From assembly GCA_044359175.1 (NCBI GenBank), contig JBIKMO010000163.1, positions 1 to 9,550 on the forward strand: a stretch of DNA of 9,550 nucleotides, written 5' to 3'. The stretch comes from UBA4615 sp044359175 (GTDB taxonomy: Bacteria > Pseudomonadota > Gammaproteobacteria > Burkholderiales > Burkholderiaceae_E). Under the pieces are notes generated by a model. It did no database searches and had not been told where the DNA came from. It saw only the letters and a program-made list of their open reading frames with translations. Position numbers and translations under genes: made by a program. Each line of letters starts with the position of its first letter. The stretch's first letter is position 1. Shown piece by piece: positions 1 to 6,737 of the stretch.

Positions 1-39
1 CCGCTAAAACAAGCGGACGCCTATCTGGCCCCGCAACGC

Positions 40-766
40 CTACGATGCTGTCGCCGAAACCGCGACCTGTCTACACGGTCCGGACCGGACGCATACAGCG
101 AGCGTGAAGCGCTCGTCGTATTTGATGGCGAACTGATTCATTGCTGCAGTCCGATCGCAGGTCAGACGGACCGTCTTCACCAGCAAGTTCCTGATGGTCA
201 GCCACGGCAGCTTGGTGGCCGCCTCGTCGTTGGGAAACGGCCGCGGGTCGTGGCGATTTCTGAGTTGTATGTTCAGGCTCTCAATGGCCTTGGTCGCGTA
301 GATCACCCGCCGGATGTCGGGCGGGGAAGTCCAGGAACGGTACGACGTGCTCCCACGCACGGTGCCAGGCGGCCGCGACGCTCCTGAACTTCTGGCCCCA
401 GGGGCCGGCTGCGAAGGCCTCGAGCTGCGCGGCAGCCTGCTCCGCGTCGGTCGCCGTGGTGTAGATCGGCTTGAGTGCGGCGGCCAGTGGCTGTCGGTCC
501 TTGGAGCCGGCGCAGCTCGGGCCGGCGCGAATCAGGTGCACGATGCAGGTCTGCACGGTCGTCTTCGGATAGACCGCGCCGATCGCCTCGCCCAGGCCCT
601 AGAGCACGTGGACCGCGGCGATCAGGATATTGGCGGGGCCGCGCACCTTGAGCTCGTTGGACACCATGAGCCAGAACTTGGCGCCCTCGTTCTGCTCGAC
701 CCACAGCTCCAGGATGTCGCGGCTGCCGTCGGCGGCGATCCCTGGCGCCACAAGGTGCACGGCGAT
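40..766 (-). pseudogene. IS256-family (mutator-type) transposase, 5'-truncated and decayed
   Basis: This is the C-terminal half of an IS256-type DDE transposase, read on the minus strand. From its N-terminal side it shows DILELWVEQNEGAKFW, then QTCIVHLIRAG, LAAALKPIYTTA, GPWGQKF, PPDIRRVIYATKAIESLN and finally DEAATKLPWLTIRN and AAMNQFAIKYDERFT. These are hallmark blocks of the family. The first half, about 190 residues including the first catalytic Asp, is missing. The usual V-D-G-L-K block reads V-H-V-L-stop: the second catalytic Asp is His (codon 608-610) and an in-frame TAG lies at 599-601. One extra base in the G run at 323-326 (C run on the coding strand) shifts the frame between FLDFP and PDIRRVIY. 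The third catalytic Glu (in KAIESLN) survives. Family-like sequence ends near 103; the frame stays open to 40. The element cannot be active by itself. Family assignment is firm; the borders are approximate. Confidence 0.88.
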
Positions 767-816
767 CCTACCGGCTCGTACGCGACGCCATCGGCAGCTG
801 CAAACGAGTTGTTCAT
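760..816 (-). pseudogene. 5' remnant of a small unrecognised gene, copy A
   Basis: The ATG at 816-814 opens a frame reading MNNSFAAADGVAYEPVGS. The same start occurs inverted at 3129-3182 (copy B), with 46 of about 54 aligned bases identical by eye. In the first 14 codons the differences are mostly third-position and synonymous, plus one whole-codon indel, which supports this reading frame being the coding one. The ATG lies 6 nt after the TAG of the upstream repeat-protein gene, on the same strand, so the two could have been co-translated. No clear Shine-Dalgarno sequence is visible. Similarity to copy B fades near 760, where IS256 transposase sequence takes over, so the rest of the gene has been lost here. 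I do not recognise the family; an effector partner such as a chaperone or immunity protein is only a guess from position. Confidence 0.5.
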
Positions 817-822
817 GACCGA

Positions 823-2889
823 CTAGAGCACAGCGTGCTTCGGCTCGTAGGTCTCGTGCACCTCGAAGCCCACGACCCTTGTCCACCGCGCCAGGAATTC
901 TCTGACAGGTGCGGCATGGCCGTCCACCGCAAAGCGACCCAGGCGTGGATGGTAGAGCGCCCGATCATCGAATCCCGGAGTCCCTTGGATCGGGTCGTCC
1001 GCGATGCCCATCAGACTGCTGATCAGCCGATCTGCAGCCTCGTGCGCGACGTGGTCGTTGACCGGCTTCAGGGTCCCGGGCAATCTCAGGACGCCCACTG
1101 CCCGGCCCGCTGGCGGCTGGCCTGCCGCCAAGCCGGCATCGAACGCTCCACGGTTGCCGAACGTCGCACTGCGGTGCGAGCGGGCGTAGGTACTGAGATC
1201 GCGTATGAGCGCCGCCCGCGACGCCACAACGTCAGTAACCCCCTCGCTCTGTTCGCGGGCCCACCAGCGGGGGAGGCTTGTTTCGTTAGGTGATCGATCG
1301 GCGCTGCGGACCATGGGCTGCGCAGTGTCCGGCGCCGAGGTTCGTGCTGGCCGCGCGTTCTGCTGAACCGGTCGCAGTGATTGAACCAGCGGCCCTTCAG
1401 TCGGAGATGCGTTCGGGCGGAGTGCCTCCGTCGTTCGGAGGGTTCGCGGCAGCAGCGGAACGCTCAACGGAGTCTGGGTGGCGACCCCTAACCCTTCGCC
1501 ATTGCGGTGGAACACCTGTACCCGGACTCCCTGACCTCCGGGTCCGGTGCTGGTGACCCTTGCCCACGTGCCGTCGCGGGGGTTGACGATGTCGACGCTG
1601 TTGCGCACCCGTCGCGGCGTGAGCGTCAAGCTTGTCAGGCCCAGCAGCCCCTGTCCCGCTGCGTGGCCGCCCGCCACTGGATCACCCCGCACCGCGTCGC
1701 GGTAGCCGGCTACAGGTTGCGCATTGTCGCTCGGTCTCAGCCTGCGCGACGGGTCGGCCGCCGCGCCCGCAGCCCGCTGCGCGTCGAACAGGCTCCGACC
1801 GTCTGCGTAGGTGCTGCGCGACGTGGGAATCCAGTGCTGCCCGCCGTCAGCGCCGAGCTGCAACGGGTGCGTCCGATTCACGTTCATGTTGCGCGGATCG
1901 ATCGCACCCTGCTGCAACAGGCGCTGCATCACGGCGCGGCCGTTGGTACCGCGGGCAGTGGCGGTCGGCCCGGCACTGATGTCGTGCCGCTGAGCGCTGC
2001 GATCAACAGTGAAATAGCCACCGAGATTTCGCTCGTCGCCCTTGTACGGTGGCTGGGTGACGCGAGTCGTGCGGCCGTTGGCCGGGTCGAAGAAGCGACC
2101 GCTCAAGTCCGCCTGCCGCTGCGCAGGCCGTCCACTAGGGCCCGATGGAGAGGGCGCCGCCACTGCCTGTGCGCGCGGCGGGGCAGCTGAACCATCAGTC
2201 CGCGCGTGCCTCATGGCCGCCGATGGCTGCGCGAACTGCGTGTTGAGGACGGGGTCGCGACGCAAGGGCGCTGACACACACTGACCTGCCAGACGAACGT
2301 CCAGCGTCGCTCGGTTCCAAGGTACCTGCCCGAGCGTCTGCCCGTTACCCGCCGACGGACCGACCTGCGCTGCGGTGCCGGGCGTGCCACCCAGCGTGAA
2401 TCCAGAGCCGCTCCGAAGCGGAATCTGCAGGCCACTCGACTGCAGAAGACCGTCCTTCAGGGGGGTGCCGGCACGCAGCTGCTCAGGACCGAACTGAGCC
2501 GTATGGGGAACGGTCAGTCTCAATCCGTTCCAGTTGACCTGCCAGAGCGTCCGCACGTTGGCCCCGGGCGGACCGAGCGGCGTCGCTGTGCCCGGCGTGC
2601 CACCCATCGCTAATGCATCAGGGCTCCGCCGCGGTGTCTGCTGGCTATTCAGCTGCGACAGCCTGTCCATCAGAGGCGTGGCAGCACGCGGCTGCTCCAG
2701 CCCGAACTGACCCGCGAGGGGAACGATCGGTGCCAGCCCGTTCGAGTTCACCCGCAAGACCGTCCGGGAATCGGCCGCCGGCCGACCGAGCAGCGTCGCG
2801 GCGCCCGGCGCGCCTCCCCCTCTCAAGCCGTACGTAACAGGAAACCCGGAGCGATCCGTGACCGGTGCGTGCGATACGCGATCAAGCAT
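823..2889 (-). CDS. Unrecognised large modular protein with N-terminal tandem repeats (possible secreted effector or toxin)
   Basis: An open frame of 688 codons from ATG 2889, preceded by AGGGG six bases upstream. A GTG at 2910 would add seven residues but has a weaker ribosome site. Residues about 24-223 hold two full repeats and one diverged repeat of roughly 71 residues, built around GG(T/A)PG(T/A)A, T-L-x-Q-V-N-x-N-G-L, L-A-G-Q-F-G and L-R-A-x-T-P-L. A Pro/Ala/Ser-rich linker follows (about 224-258). A middle region (about 264-375) contains SGRFFDPANGR, GGYFTVDRSAQRHDIS and THPLQLGADGGQHWIP. Another low-complexity stretch (about 480-540) leads to a C-terminal region (about 545-688) with NDHVAHEAADRLISSLMG. 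No signal peptide, membrane helix or known catalytic motif is evident. The modular build resembles secreted effectors or polymorphic toxins, which is inference only. It is followed 6 nt later by copy A of a small gene. Reading-frame reality is supported by length and internal repeats. Confidence 0.7.
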   Translation of the reverse strand: MLDRVSHAPVTDRSGFPVTYGLRGGGAPGAATLLGRPAADSRTVLRVNSNGLAPIVPLAGQFGLEQPRAATPLMDRLSQLNSQQTPRRSPDALAMGGTPGTATPLGPPGANVRTLWQVNWNGLRLTVPHTAQFGPEQLRAGTPLKDGLLQSSGLQIPLRSGSGFTLGGTPGTAAQVGPSAGNGQTLGQVPWNRATLDVRLAGQCVSAPLRRDPVLNTQFAQPSAAMRHARTDGSAAPPRAQAVAAPSPSGPSGRPAQRQADLSGRFFDPANGRTTRVTQPPYKGDERNLGGYFTVDRSAQRHDISAGPTATARGTNGRAVMQRLLQQGAIDPRNMNVNRTHPLQLGADGGQHWIPTSRSTYADGRSLFDAQRAAGAAADPSRRLRPSDNAQPVAGYRDAVRGDPVAGGHAAGQGLLGLTSLTLTPRRVRNSVDIVNPRDGTWARVTSTGPGGQGVRVQVFHRNGEGLGVATQTPLSVPLLPRTLRTTEALRPNASPTEGPLVQSLRPVQQNARPARTSAPDTAQPMVRSADRSPNETSLPRWWAREQSEGVTDVVASRAALIRDLSTYARSHRSATFGNRGAFDAGLAAGQPPAGRAVGVLRLPGTLKPVNDHVAHEAADRLISSLMGIADDPIQGTPGFDDRALYHPRLGRFAVDGHAAPVREFLARWTRVVGFEVHETYEPKHAVL
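2221..2820 (-). repeat. Coding tandem repeats, about 71 codons each (2 full + 1 degenerate)
   Basis: Three consecutive units within the large minus-strand gene: about 2820-2605, 2604-2392 and 2391-2221. Each begins with a GGxPGxA motif and carries the T-L/V-x-x-V-x-x-N core. Units 1 and 2 are clearly homologous along their length; unit 3 keeps the opening, the TLGQV and LAGQ blocks and an RxxPxL block but has lost part of the end. The copies have diverged substantially, so the duplication is old rather than recent slippage. Their role is unknown. Confidence 0.75.
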
Positions 2890-2922
2890 CTTCCGCCCCT
2901 GCTTGGCCACCCCGTTGCGATA

Positions 2923-2963
2923 CGGTCACGACTCGGCGAGTTGCCGAGTCATTCGTCCGACCG
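2923..2963. promoter_or_regulatory. Perfect 8-bp inverted repeat upstream of the repeat-protein gene
   Basis: GACTCGGC (2930-2937), a 5-nt spacer, then GCCGAGTC (2943-2950): a perfect dyad. Outer arms CGGTC (2923-2927) and GACCG (2959-2963) can extend it with unpaired bases between. It ends 20 nt above the GTG and about 40 nt above the ATG of the minus-strand gene. There is no T tract, so it does not look like a terminator. It could be an operator or a leader-RNA hairpin. No promoter boxes near it are convincing. Confidence 0.35.
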
Positions 2964-3128
2964 CTACCGCAGACGACGCCACCCGTCATGACGCGACTGC
3001 GCGATGAGGATGTGCGAGGACGCTACGTGATCGGGGTGATCGCCGTCCAGCGAATTCTCTGCACCGCAAGGTTCCCTGAGTTCACGGCTCTCCGACCCCT
3101 TGAACGCTCGCAGCCCAAGTGGTCGGCC

Positions 3129-3252
3129 ATGAACAACTCGTATGCCGCCGATGGTGTGGCGTACGAGCCGCTGAGATCGCAGATCGATACCAGGACGGCG
3201 GTGGGATCAGATCGAGAAGCGATATCGCGAGTCGGCCGAACCCGAACTCCTG
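3129..3252 (+). pseudogene. 5' remnant of a small unrecognised gene, copy B
   Basis: The plus-strand ATG at 3129 opens MNNSYAADGVAYEPLRS, nearly the same as copy A near 816 on the other strand. The bases just upstream are also alike (TCGGCC here, TCGGTC there). Beyond residue 18 the frame continues with RTAVGSDREAISRVG until it meets the IS5-like terminal repeat at 3253. After that point the open frame runs through insertion-sequence DNA antisense to its transposase, so it is not the original gene. The gene therefore appears truncated by the element. No Shine-Dalgarno sequence stands out. Copy B points away from the large repeat-protein gene, whereas copy A follows it. Function unknown. Confidence 0.45.
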
Positions 3253-3265
3253 AGGGCGTCGCTGT
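3253..3265 (+). repeat. Terminal inverted repeat, left end of the IS5-like element
   Basis: AGGGCGTCGCTGT, 12 of 13 bases identical to the reverse complement of 3839-3851. It lies 25 nt beyond the transposase stop codon on the minus strand, as expected for the 3' end of such an element. Confidence 0.6.
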
Positions 3266-3289
3266 GGATGAGCGAGGCCAGCACCGCGA

Positions 3290-3799
3290 TCAGGGCGCAA
3301 GAAGCGCACCCGCGCCCCGGGCGCGCCAGGGTGAGCGCGCCAGGATCAACCTCAGGGCGCGACCCGCCCCGCACATCACCGCATGCAGCGCGACGCCCGC
3401 TTCGCCCTTGAGTCCGTTGCGGGCGAGCAGGCCGTCGGTCTTCACGTGTCCGATCACGGGCTCCACGACCTGGCGCCGCTTGAGCAGTCGCTTTACCGGA
3501 TCGACGGCACGCTCGCGTTCCTGACCGTGCCCGTTCGTTTCGCCGCCTCGATCGTTTCGGTCGGCAGCCACTCGAACGCGTACAGAGGCTCCAGGTACAG
3601 CAGGCCTGCCACGCGGCGGGTCGGCAGCGCCGGTCGACCCGTCATCGAGACGAACTGCGCACCGAACTCCCGGTCGAAGACCGCCCAGTCGATCACCCCC
3701 GGACAGGCGCACGAGCTCGTGGCGCAGGTTGACGATGTTGGCCAGCTCGTTGCGGAACAGATCCTCGACTCGGGGCTCGACCGGGGGCTTGGCTCGCAT
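3290..3799 (-). pseudogene. IS5-family transposase, internal deletion plus frameshift
   Basis: The N terminus begins at ATG 3799 with MRAKPPVEPRVEDLFRNEL and NLRHELVRLSG, typical of the IS1478-like branch. An extra base in the C run at 3696-3700 then shifts the frame; the next block (IDWAVFDREFGAQFV, GRPALPTRRVAGLLYLEPLYAFE) is in the neighbouring frame. The central catalytic domain with both Asp residues is absent: sequence jumps within about 3535-3590 to the C-terminal block KRLLKRRQVVEPVIGHVKTDG and LHAVMCGAGRALRLILA, back in the first frame, ending at TGA 3290-3292. The R-x3-E-x6-K signature of the IS4/IS5 superfamily is intact, including the third catalytic Glu (3461-3463). Roughly 300 residues seem to be missing compared with full-length relatives. 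It cannot make an active enzyme. Family call firm; the exact deletion point was not resolved. Confidence 0.85.
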
Positions 3800-3838
3800 C
3801 GCGGCACGTCTCAGACATTGCATGGTTTCAGAGCCATT

Positions 3839-3851
3839 ACAGCGACACCCT
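3839..3851 (-). repeat. Terminal inverted repeat, right end of the IS5-like element
   Basis: Minus-strand AGGGTGTCGCTGT, matching the left end at 12 of 13 positions. It lies about 40 nt upstream of the transposase start codon, the normal place for the transposase-proximal end. Confidence 0.6.
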
Positions 3852-3973
3852 GCAACCCACGCCACCCTGTATCGCCCGGAAACCGGCGTGCTGTGCCGAT
3901 CGTCGGGTTGTTCACGGCCGACGACCCATTGCCCGGGCGGGCCGTCGTTGAAAGATCGGTCGACCGGGCCCAG

Positions 3974-4915
3974 TCAGGCCAGCGCGCCCCGCGCCCTGCC
4001 ATGCGCCGCCTTGACCGCATACATCGCACGGTCGGCCTCCTCAAGCGCCACCGCCGCGCTGGCGGGCGGCTTCTCGAAGGTCACCAGGCCGCAGCTCGCG
4101 GTGACCGCGAAGCCGGCACGCTCAAGCCGCAGGTCGATCGCTGAGACGAGGGTGTCGCGGATGCGGTCGCTGTCGCGCGCCGGAGCGTTTCTGAGCAGGA
4201 CGGCGAACTCGTCGCCGCCGATCCGCGCCGCCGCGTCGGATGCGCGCACGCGTGCGCTCAGCGTGTCTGACACCAGCCTCAGCGCAAGATCGCCCGCCGC
4301 ATGACCCTGCGTGTCGTTGAGGGCTTTGAACCGGTCGAGATCGATCAACGCGAGCGAGAACGTGCCCCCATGCCTGCGGCGCACGTCGATTTCCGCCTCG
4401 AGCACCGCGTCGAACGCGCGCCGGTTCGGCAGTCCGGTCAGCGCATCGGTGGCTGCACGCTCCTCCGATGCGTGGTAGTGCCGGCGCAGCGTGCGCGCGA
4501 GCGCCACTGCGAGGAGCGAGGCCGCGACGGCGACGCCGGAGTCGATCGCGCGGGTGATCATCGGTTCGCCCTCGACGCTCTGGCCGATCGCCTGCAACGC
4601 GACCGCCACGACGATCGTCACGACCACATCGACGCGCCGCTGGCAGTGCAGGGCCACCGATACGATCGGGAACACGTAGAGGGCCTCGAGCCGAAAGACA
4701 TCCCCGGTGAGCACGTCGATCGCGCAGATTGTCGCCATCGAGAGCAGCGCGCCCAGCAGCGCACGCCGTGGCGCCAGGCCGCCAGGACGCAGCGCCCGGT
4801 CCACCCAGTTCGCGACGCGCTCTGCGCGTGAACGGTGATCGTCGGCCACCACCTCCGACGTGCGGGCCCGCAGGCGGGATCGATCGGGACCGAGGGGTTC
4901 CAAGGGGCGACTCAT
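3974..4915 (-). CDS. Membrane-bound diguanylate cyclase (GGDEF domain)
   Basis: A 313-residue protein predicted to make cyclic di-GMP from two GTP at the inner membrane. The N-terminal ~45 residues are charged and probably cytoplasmic. Four hydrophobic segments follow (about 52-70, 77-90, 96-113, 124-141), with the DVLTGDVFRLEALYVFP pattern seen in short four-helix sensor regions of proteobacterial cyclases. The GGDEF domain spans about 153-308: DALTGLPNRRAF, the metal-binding IDLDRFKALND (Asp192; Asn200 for guanine), then GGDEF at 233-237. The inhibitory I-site R-x-x-D is present (R224-D227), exactly five residues before GGDEF, so product feedback inhibition is expected. There is no EAL domain. 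The ATG at 4915 is used because the frame and domain layout fit; the ribosome site is weak. It lies 187 nt downstream of the 361-residue orphan gene on the same strand, and no terminator is seen between them. The signal it senses is unknown. Confidence 0.92.
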   Translation of the reverse strand: MSRPLEPLGPDRSRLRARTSEVVADDHRSRAERVANWVDRALRPGGLAPRRALLGALLSMATICAIDVLTGDVFRLEALYVFPIVSVALHCQRRVDVVVTIVVAVALQAIGQSVEGEPMITRAIDSGVAVAASLLAVALARTLRRHYHASEERAATDALTGLPNRRAFDAVLEAEIDVRRRHGGTFSLALIDLDRFKALNDTQGHAAGDLALRLVSDTLSARVRASDAAARIGGDEFAVLLRNAPARDSDRIRDTLVSAIDLRLERAGFAVTASCGLVTFEKPPASAAVALEEADRAMYAVKAAHGRARGALA

Positions 4916-5102
4916 CCCAGGACTGCGCGGGTGGGAGGGTGTTGAGCGAGATCGTAACGCGAGCGCGAGGCCGCGGACCGTTGGTTGCTGCCGGGCACTG
5001 CCCGCCGCGTTCAGGGCTTCGCGATTCGGTTGCGTGCGACGTCAACCCTGCTGGCTGGCGCGCTCTAGCCGCCGGTGGTCGTCGGCCCGCTTCGCCGCTT
5101 CG

Positions 5103-6188
5103 TTACCGAGGGGGCCCGGTCGGGATGGCTTCGCGGTTGGGTCGCTCAGGTCCGGGATGAAGACGCAGTCCGTGGAGGAACGCACCGGGATCGACGCGGT
5201 TGGCGTTGAGCTGTCTGTTCATCTCGAAGACCAGCCCGAGCAGCGCCGAATCGGCCCGCTCCAGGCGCTCCAGCGCTGCACGGTAATTCCGGGCCGTCTG
5301 CTTCGCCGCATCGTCCGCCCAGGAGTCGGGGTGCGACAGCCGCGTCGGATCCGACAGGGCAATCAATCCACGGGTGTTGATGCGGTTGCCAGGGCCCCTA
5401 GCGAAGGGCGCCAGCCCGGCCACCTCGATCGCGAGTGCCAGATCCTTCGCCGCCCCGTCGTAGTCGCGCACGGCATTCACGTAGGCGTCGCTGCGGTCCT
5501 CCACCAGCTTGGCGACCGCGAAGTCCATCGATCGATCAAGCAGGTTACCGATCCAAGGCGGATTCATGCCGGTCCCGGGCATGTTCTTCCAGTGCTCCAG
5601 TGCGATCCGGGCGGCAGCGAGCGTCTGCACCCTGGGCGAGGTCACCTGGTCCGGGTTGAATCCCGCCTTCTTCAAGGTGTCGAGCCCGCGACCTATCCGG
5701 GCGCTCTCGTGCGGGTCGATGGAGCGCGGGGGCGGGGCTGGCGGCGGCTTGCCGACGAGCCGTCGCAGCGCCTCAAGGCCGATGGCCTCGTCGTTCGGTT
5801 CGCGGCCGTTGCCGGGAAGGCGCGACTGTCCGCTCCTCACCGCGTCTACCAGGACGTTCCTTTGGGATGATCCCCCGTACGCGGTCACTGTGTCCGCAGG
5901 ACCCCGAAGAGCGATGCTCTGTCGCTGCAAGAGTAACGCTGCGTCCACGAGGGCTCGGCGGGCGCTGCTCAATCTCTTGCCGAGGGCGGTGGGATCGCGA
6001 CGTTGACCCTGTTGCAAGCCTGCGAGGATGCCGTCGAGTCGGCTGGTCCGCTGGAATGCATCCAGCAGGTTCTGTTGCGATTCGAGGGGCGTTGGCGTCG
6101 GTGCCGATTGCCACTGCGACGACCCCGCTGTCGCAGCGAGGAACACTGCCGGGAATCGACCGGGCGGAGGGACCGTTGCTGCGGACAT
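5103..6188 (-). CDS. Unrecognised 361-residue protein (possible secreted effector)
   Basis: Start chosen at ATG 6188. The frame stays open back to a GTG at 6392, but that extension encodes Arg/Cys/Pro-rich sequence unlike the rest, so I regard it as leader. From Met1 the first ~35 residues are Pro/Ala/Ser/Thr-rich with a short hydrophobic patch (RFPAVFLAATAG), which might be a secretion signal but is not a classical signal peptide. Residues 36-145 look mostly helical, followed by a proline run (GKPPPAPPPRS, about 146-156). Residues 157-345 form a second, probably helical region with WKNMPGTGMNPPWIGNLLD, DAYVNAVRDYDGAAKDLALA and a final helix ALERLERADSALLGLVFEMN. No catalytic motif or membrane helix is recognised. 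The layout (disordered N terminus, helical modules) recalls type III-type effectors; this is inference, and no secretion genes are in the window. It lies upstream of the diguanylate cyclase on the same strand. It shares no visible similarity with the repeat protein. Confidence 0.65.
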   Translation of the reverse strand: MSAATVPPPGRFPAVFLAATAGSSQWQSAPTPTPLESQQNLLDAFQRTSRLDGILAGLQQGQRRDPTALGKRLSSARRALVDAALLLQRQSIALRGPADTVTAYGGSSQRNVLVDAVRSGQSRLPGNGREPNDEAIGLEALRRLVGKPPPAPPPRSIDPHESARIGRGLDTLKKAGFNPDQVTSPRVQTLAAARIALEHWKNMPGTGMNPPWIGNLLDRSMDFAVAKLVEDRSDAYVNAVRDYDGAAKDLALAIEVAGLAPFARGPGNRINTRGLIALSDPTRLSHPDSWADDAAKQTARNYRAALERLERADSALLGLVFEMNRQLNANRVDPGAFLHGLRLHPGPERPNREAIPTGPPR

Positions 6189-6737
6189 GGGGACGTCGGC
6201 GCCGTCGGTGAGACGGCCGATGGGCGTGGAGGGAACGCCTCCCGGCAGAGCGTGGCTTATCGTCCCCGGACCGTGCAACCTGGGGCGAACCCTAGGGCGG
6301 CAGGGCGCCGCGCCCCGGGTGCACCGGTGCGCCCTTGGGCGCGCCAGCACGCCTCGGGGGCACCCGGCCGACTGGCCGTTGCACGGGGTCACGCAACGGT
6401 CAGCGGCTCAGGAGCCGGGGCGCGTAAGCCGTCGATGCGGCGCGGGGGGAGGGCCGGCGATGACACGTCCGAGACGGCCGATGATCGGCGAGGAGCAGCC
6501 AGGGCGTGATCGCCGTCATCTGGGTGGCTGTTGCATCGCCGTTCGGGAGCCCCCGTTCGAACGATCCCTGCGACGTCGGGTTCCGCGCGACCGTGCGGGC
6601 GGTGGAACGCATCGATCTCACGGCCGGCTCGCGAGTCGACAGGCTCATTCGCGCAGCGAACGGCGGTGTTCGCGCCGGTCGGAGGGTACAGTTGTAGCAA
6701 GACCCCGCGCGATGCGCATCCCTGGAGACGTCACCCC
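6189..6737. other. Gene-poor intergenic stretch between two divergent genes
   Basis: Upstream DNA for both the 361-residue orphan gene (minus) and the aldo/keto reductase (plus). I find no gene here that I can support. A 63-codon plus frame from GTG 6506 to TAG 6697 has AGGAG 10 nt upstream but no recognisable product. A GC-rich imperfect stem can form between 6273-6287 and 6311-6324 (GTGCA and GGGGCG pairing with CGCCCC and TGCAC), within the possible leader of the minus-strand gene. In such G+C-rich DNA that pairing may be coincidence. Confidence 0.5.
6648..6673 (+). promoter_or_regulatory. TTCGC inverted/direct repeat cluster upstream of the aldo/keto reductase
   Basis: TTCGC (6648-6652), three bases, GCGAA (6656-6660), then a further TTCGC (6669-6673). 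This gives a dyad plus a direct repeat, 65-90 nt before the reductase start. A weak -10-like TACAGT follows at 6687-6692 without a good -35. It could be a regulator-binding site; short GC-rich words recur by chance, so confidence is low. Confidence 0.22.

Larger units (their letters stand above)
3253..3851 (-). mobile_element. Internally deleted IS5-family (IS1478-like) element, about 0.6 kb
   Basis: The element is bounded by imperfect inverted repeats (AGGGCGTCGCTGT at 3253-3265; its counterpart at 3839-3851 reads AGGGTGTCGCTGT on the minus strand, 12 of 13 matching). Between them lie the start and end of one transposase with the middle missing, which makes this a short non-autonomous derivative of an element that would normally be over 1.5 kb. 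No clear target-site duplication is visible: the flanks read CCTG on the left and GCAA on the right. The left end abuts copy B of the small gene. The orientation follows the transposase remnant. Confidence 0.65.

Noticed and set aside
1507..2190. 227-codon plus-strand frame opposite the repeat protein
   Set aside because: Arg/Ala-rich antisense frame; the minus frame has in-frame tandem repeats and is three times as long.
4122..5045. Long minus-strand frame overlapping the diguanylate cyclase
   Set aside because: No domain; it is an alternate-frame shadow of the cyclase, whose own frame has GGDEF, the I-site and four membrane helices.
4860..5870. 336-codon plus-strand frame opposite the cyclase start and the 361-residue gene
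   Set aside because: Antisense to the better-supported minus frames, with a low-complexity translation and no recognisable motif. If the minus-strand orphan gene proved wrong, this would need another look.
6648..6673. PIP-box-like pair (TTCGC...TTCGC), as used by HrpX/HrpB regulators of type III secretion
   Set aside because: The spacing is 16 bases between TTCGC units, not the canonical 15 for TTCGB pairs, and it points toward the reductase rather than an effector gene. No canonical box was found upstream of either orphan gene.
6506..6697. 63-codon plus frame starting GTG with AGGAG upstream
   Set aside because: A ribosome-like site is present, but the product has no recognisable features and its open length is unremarkable for this base composition.
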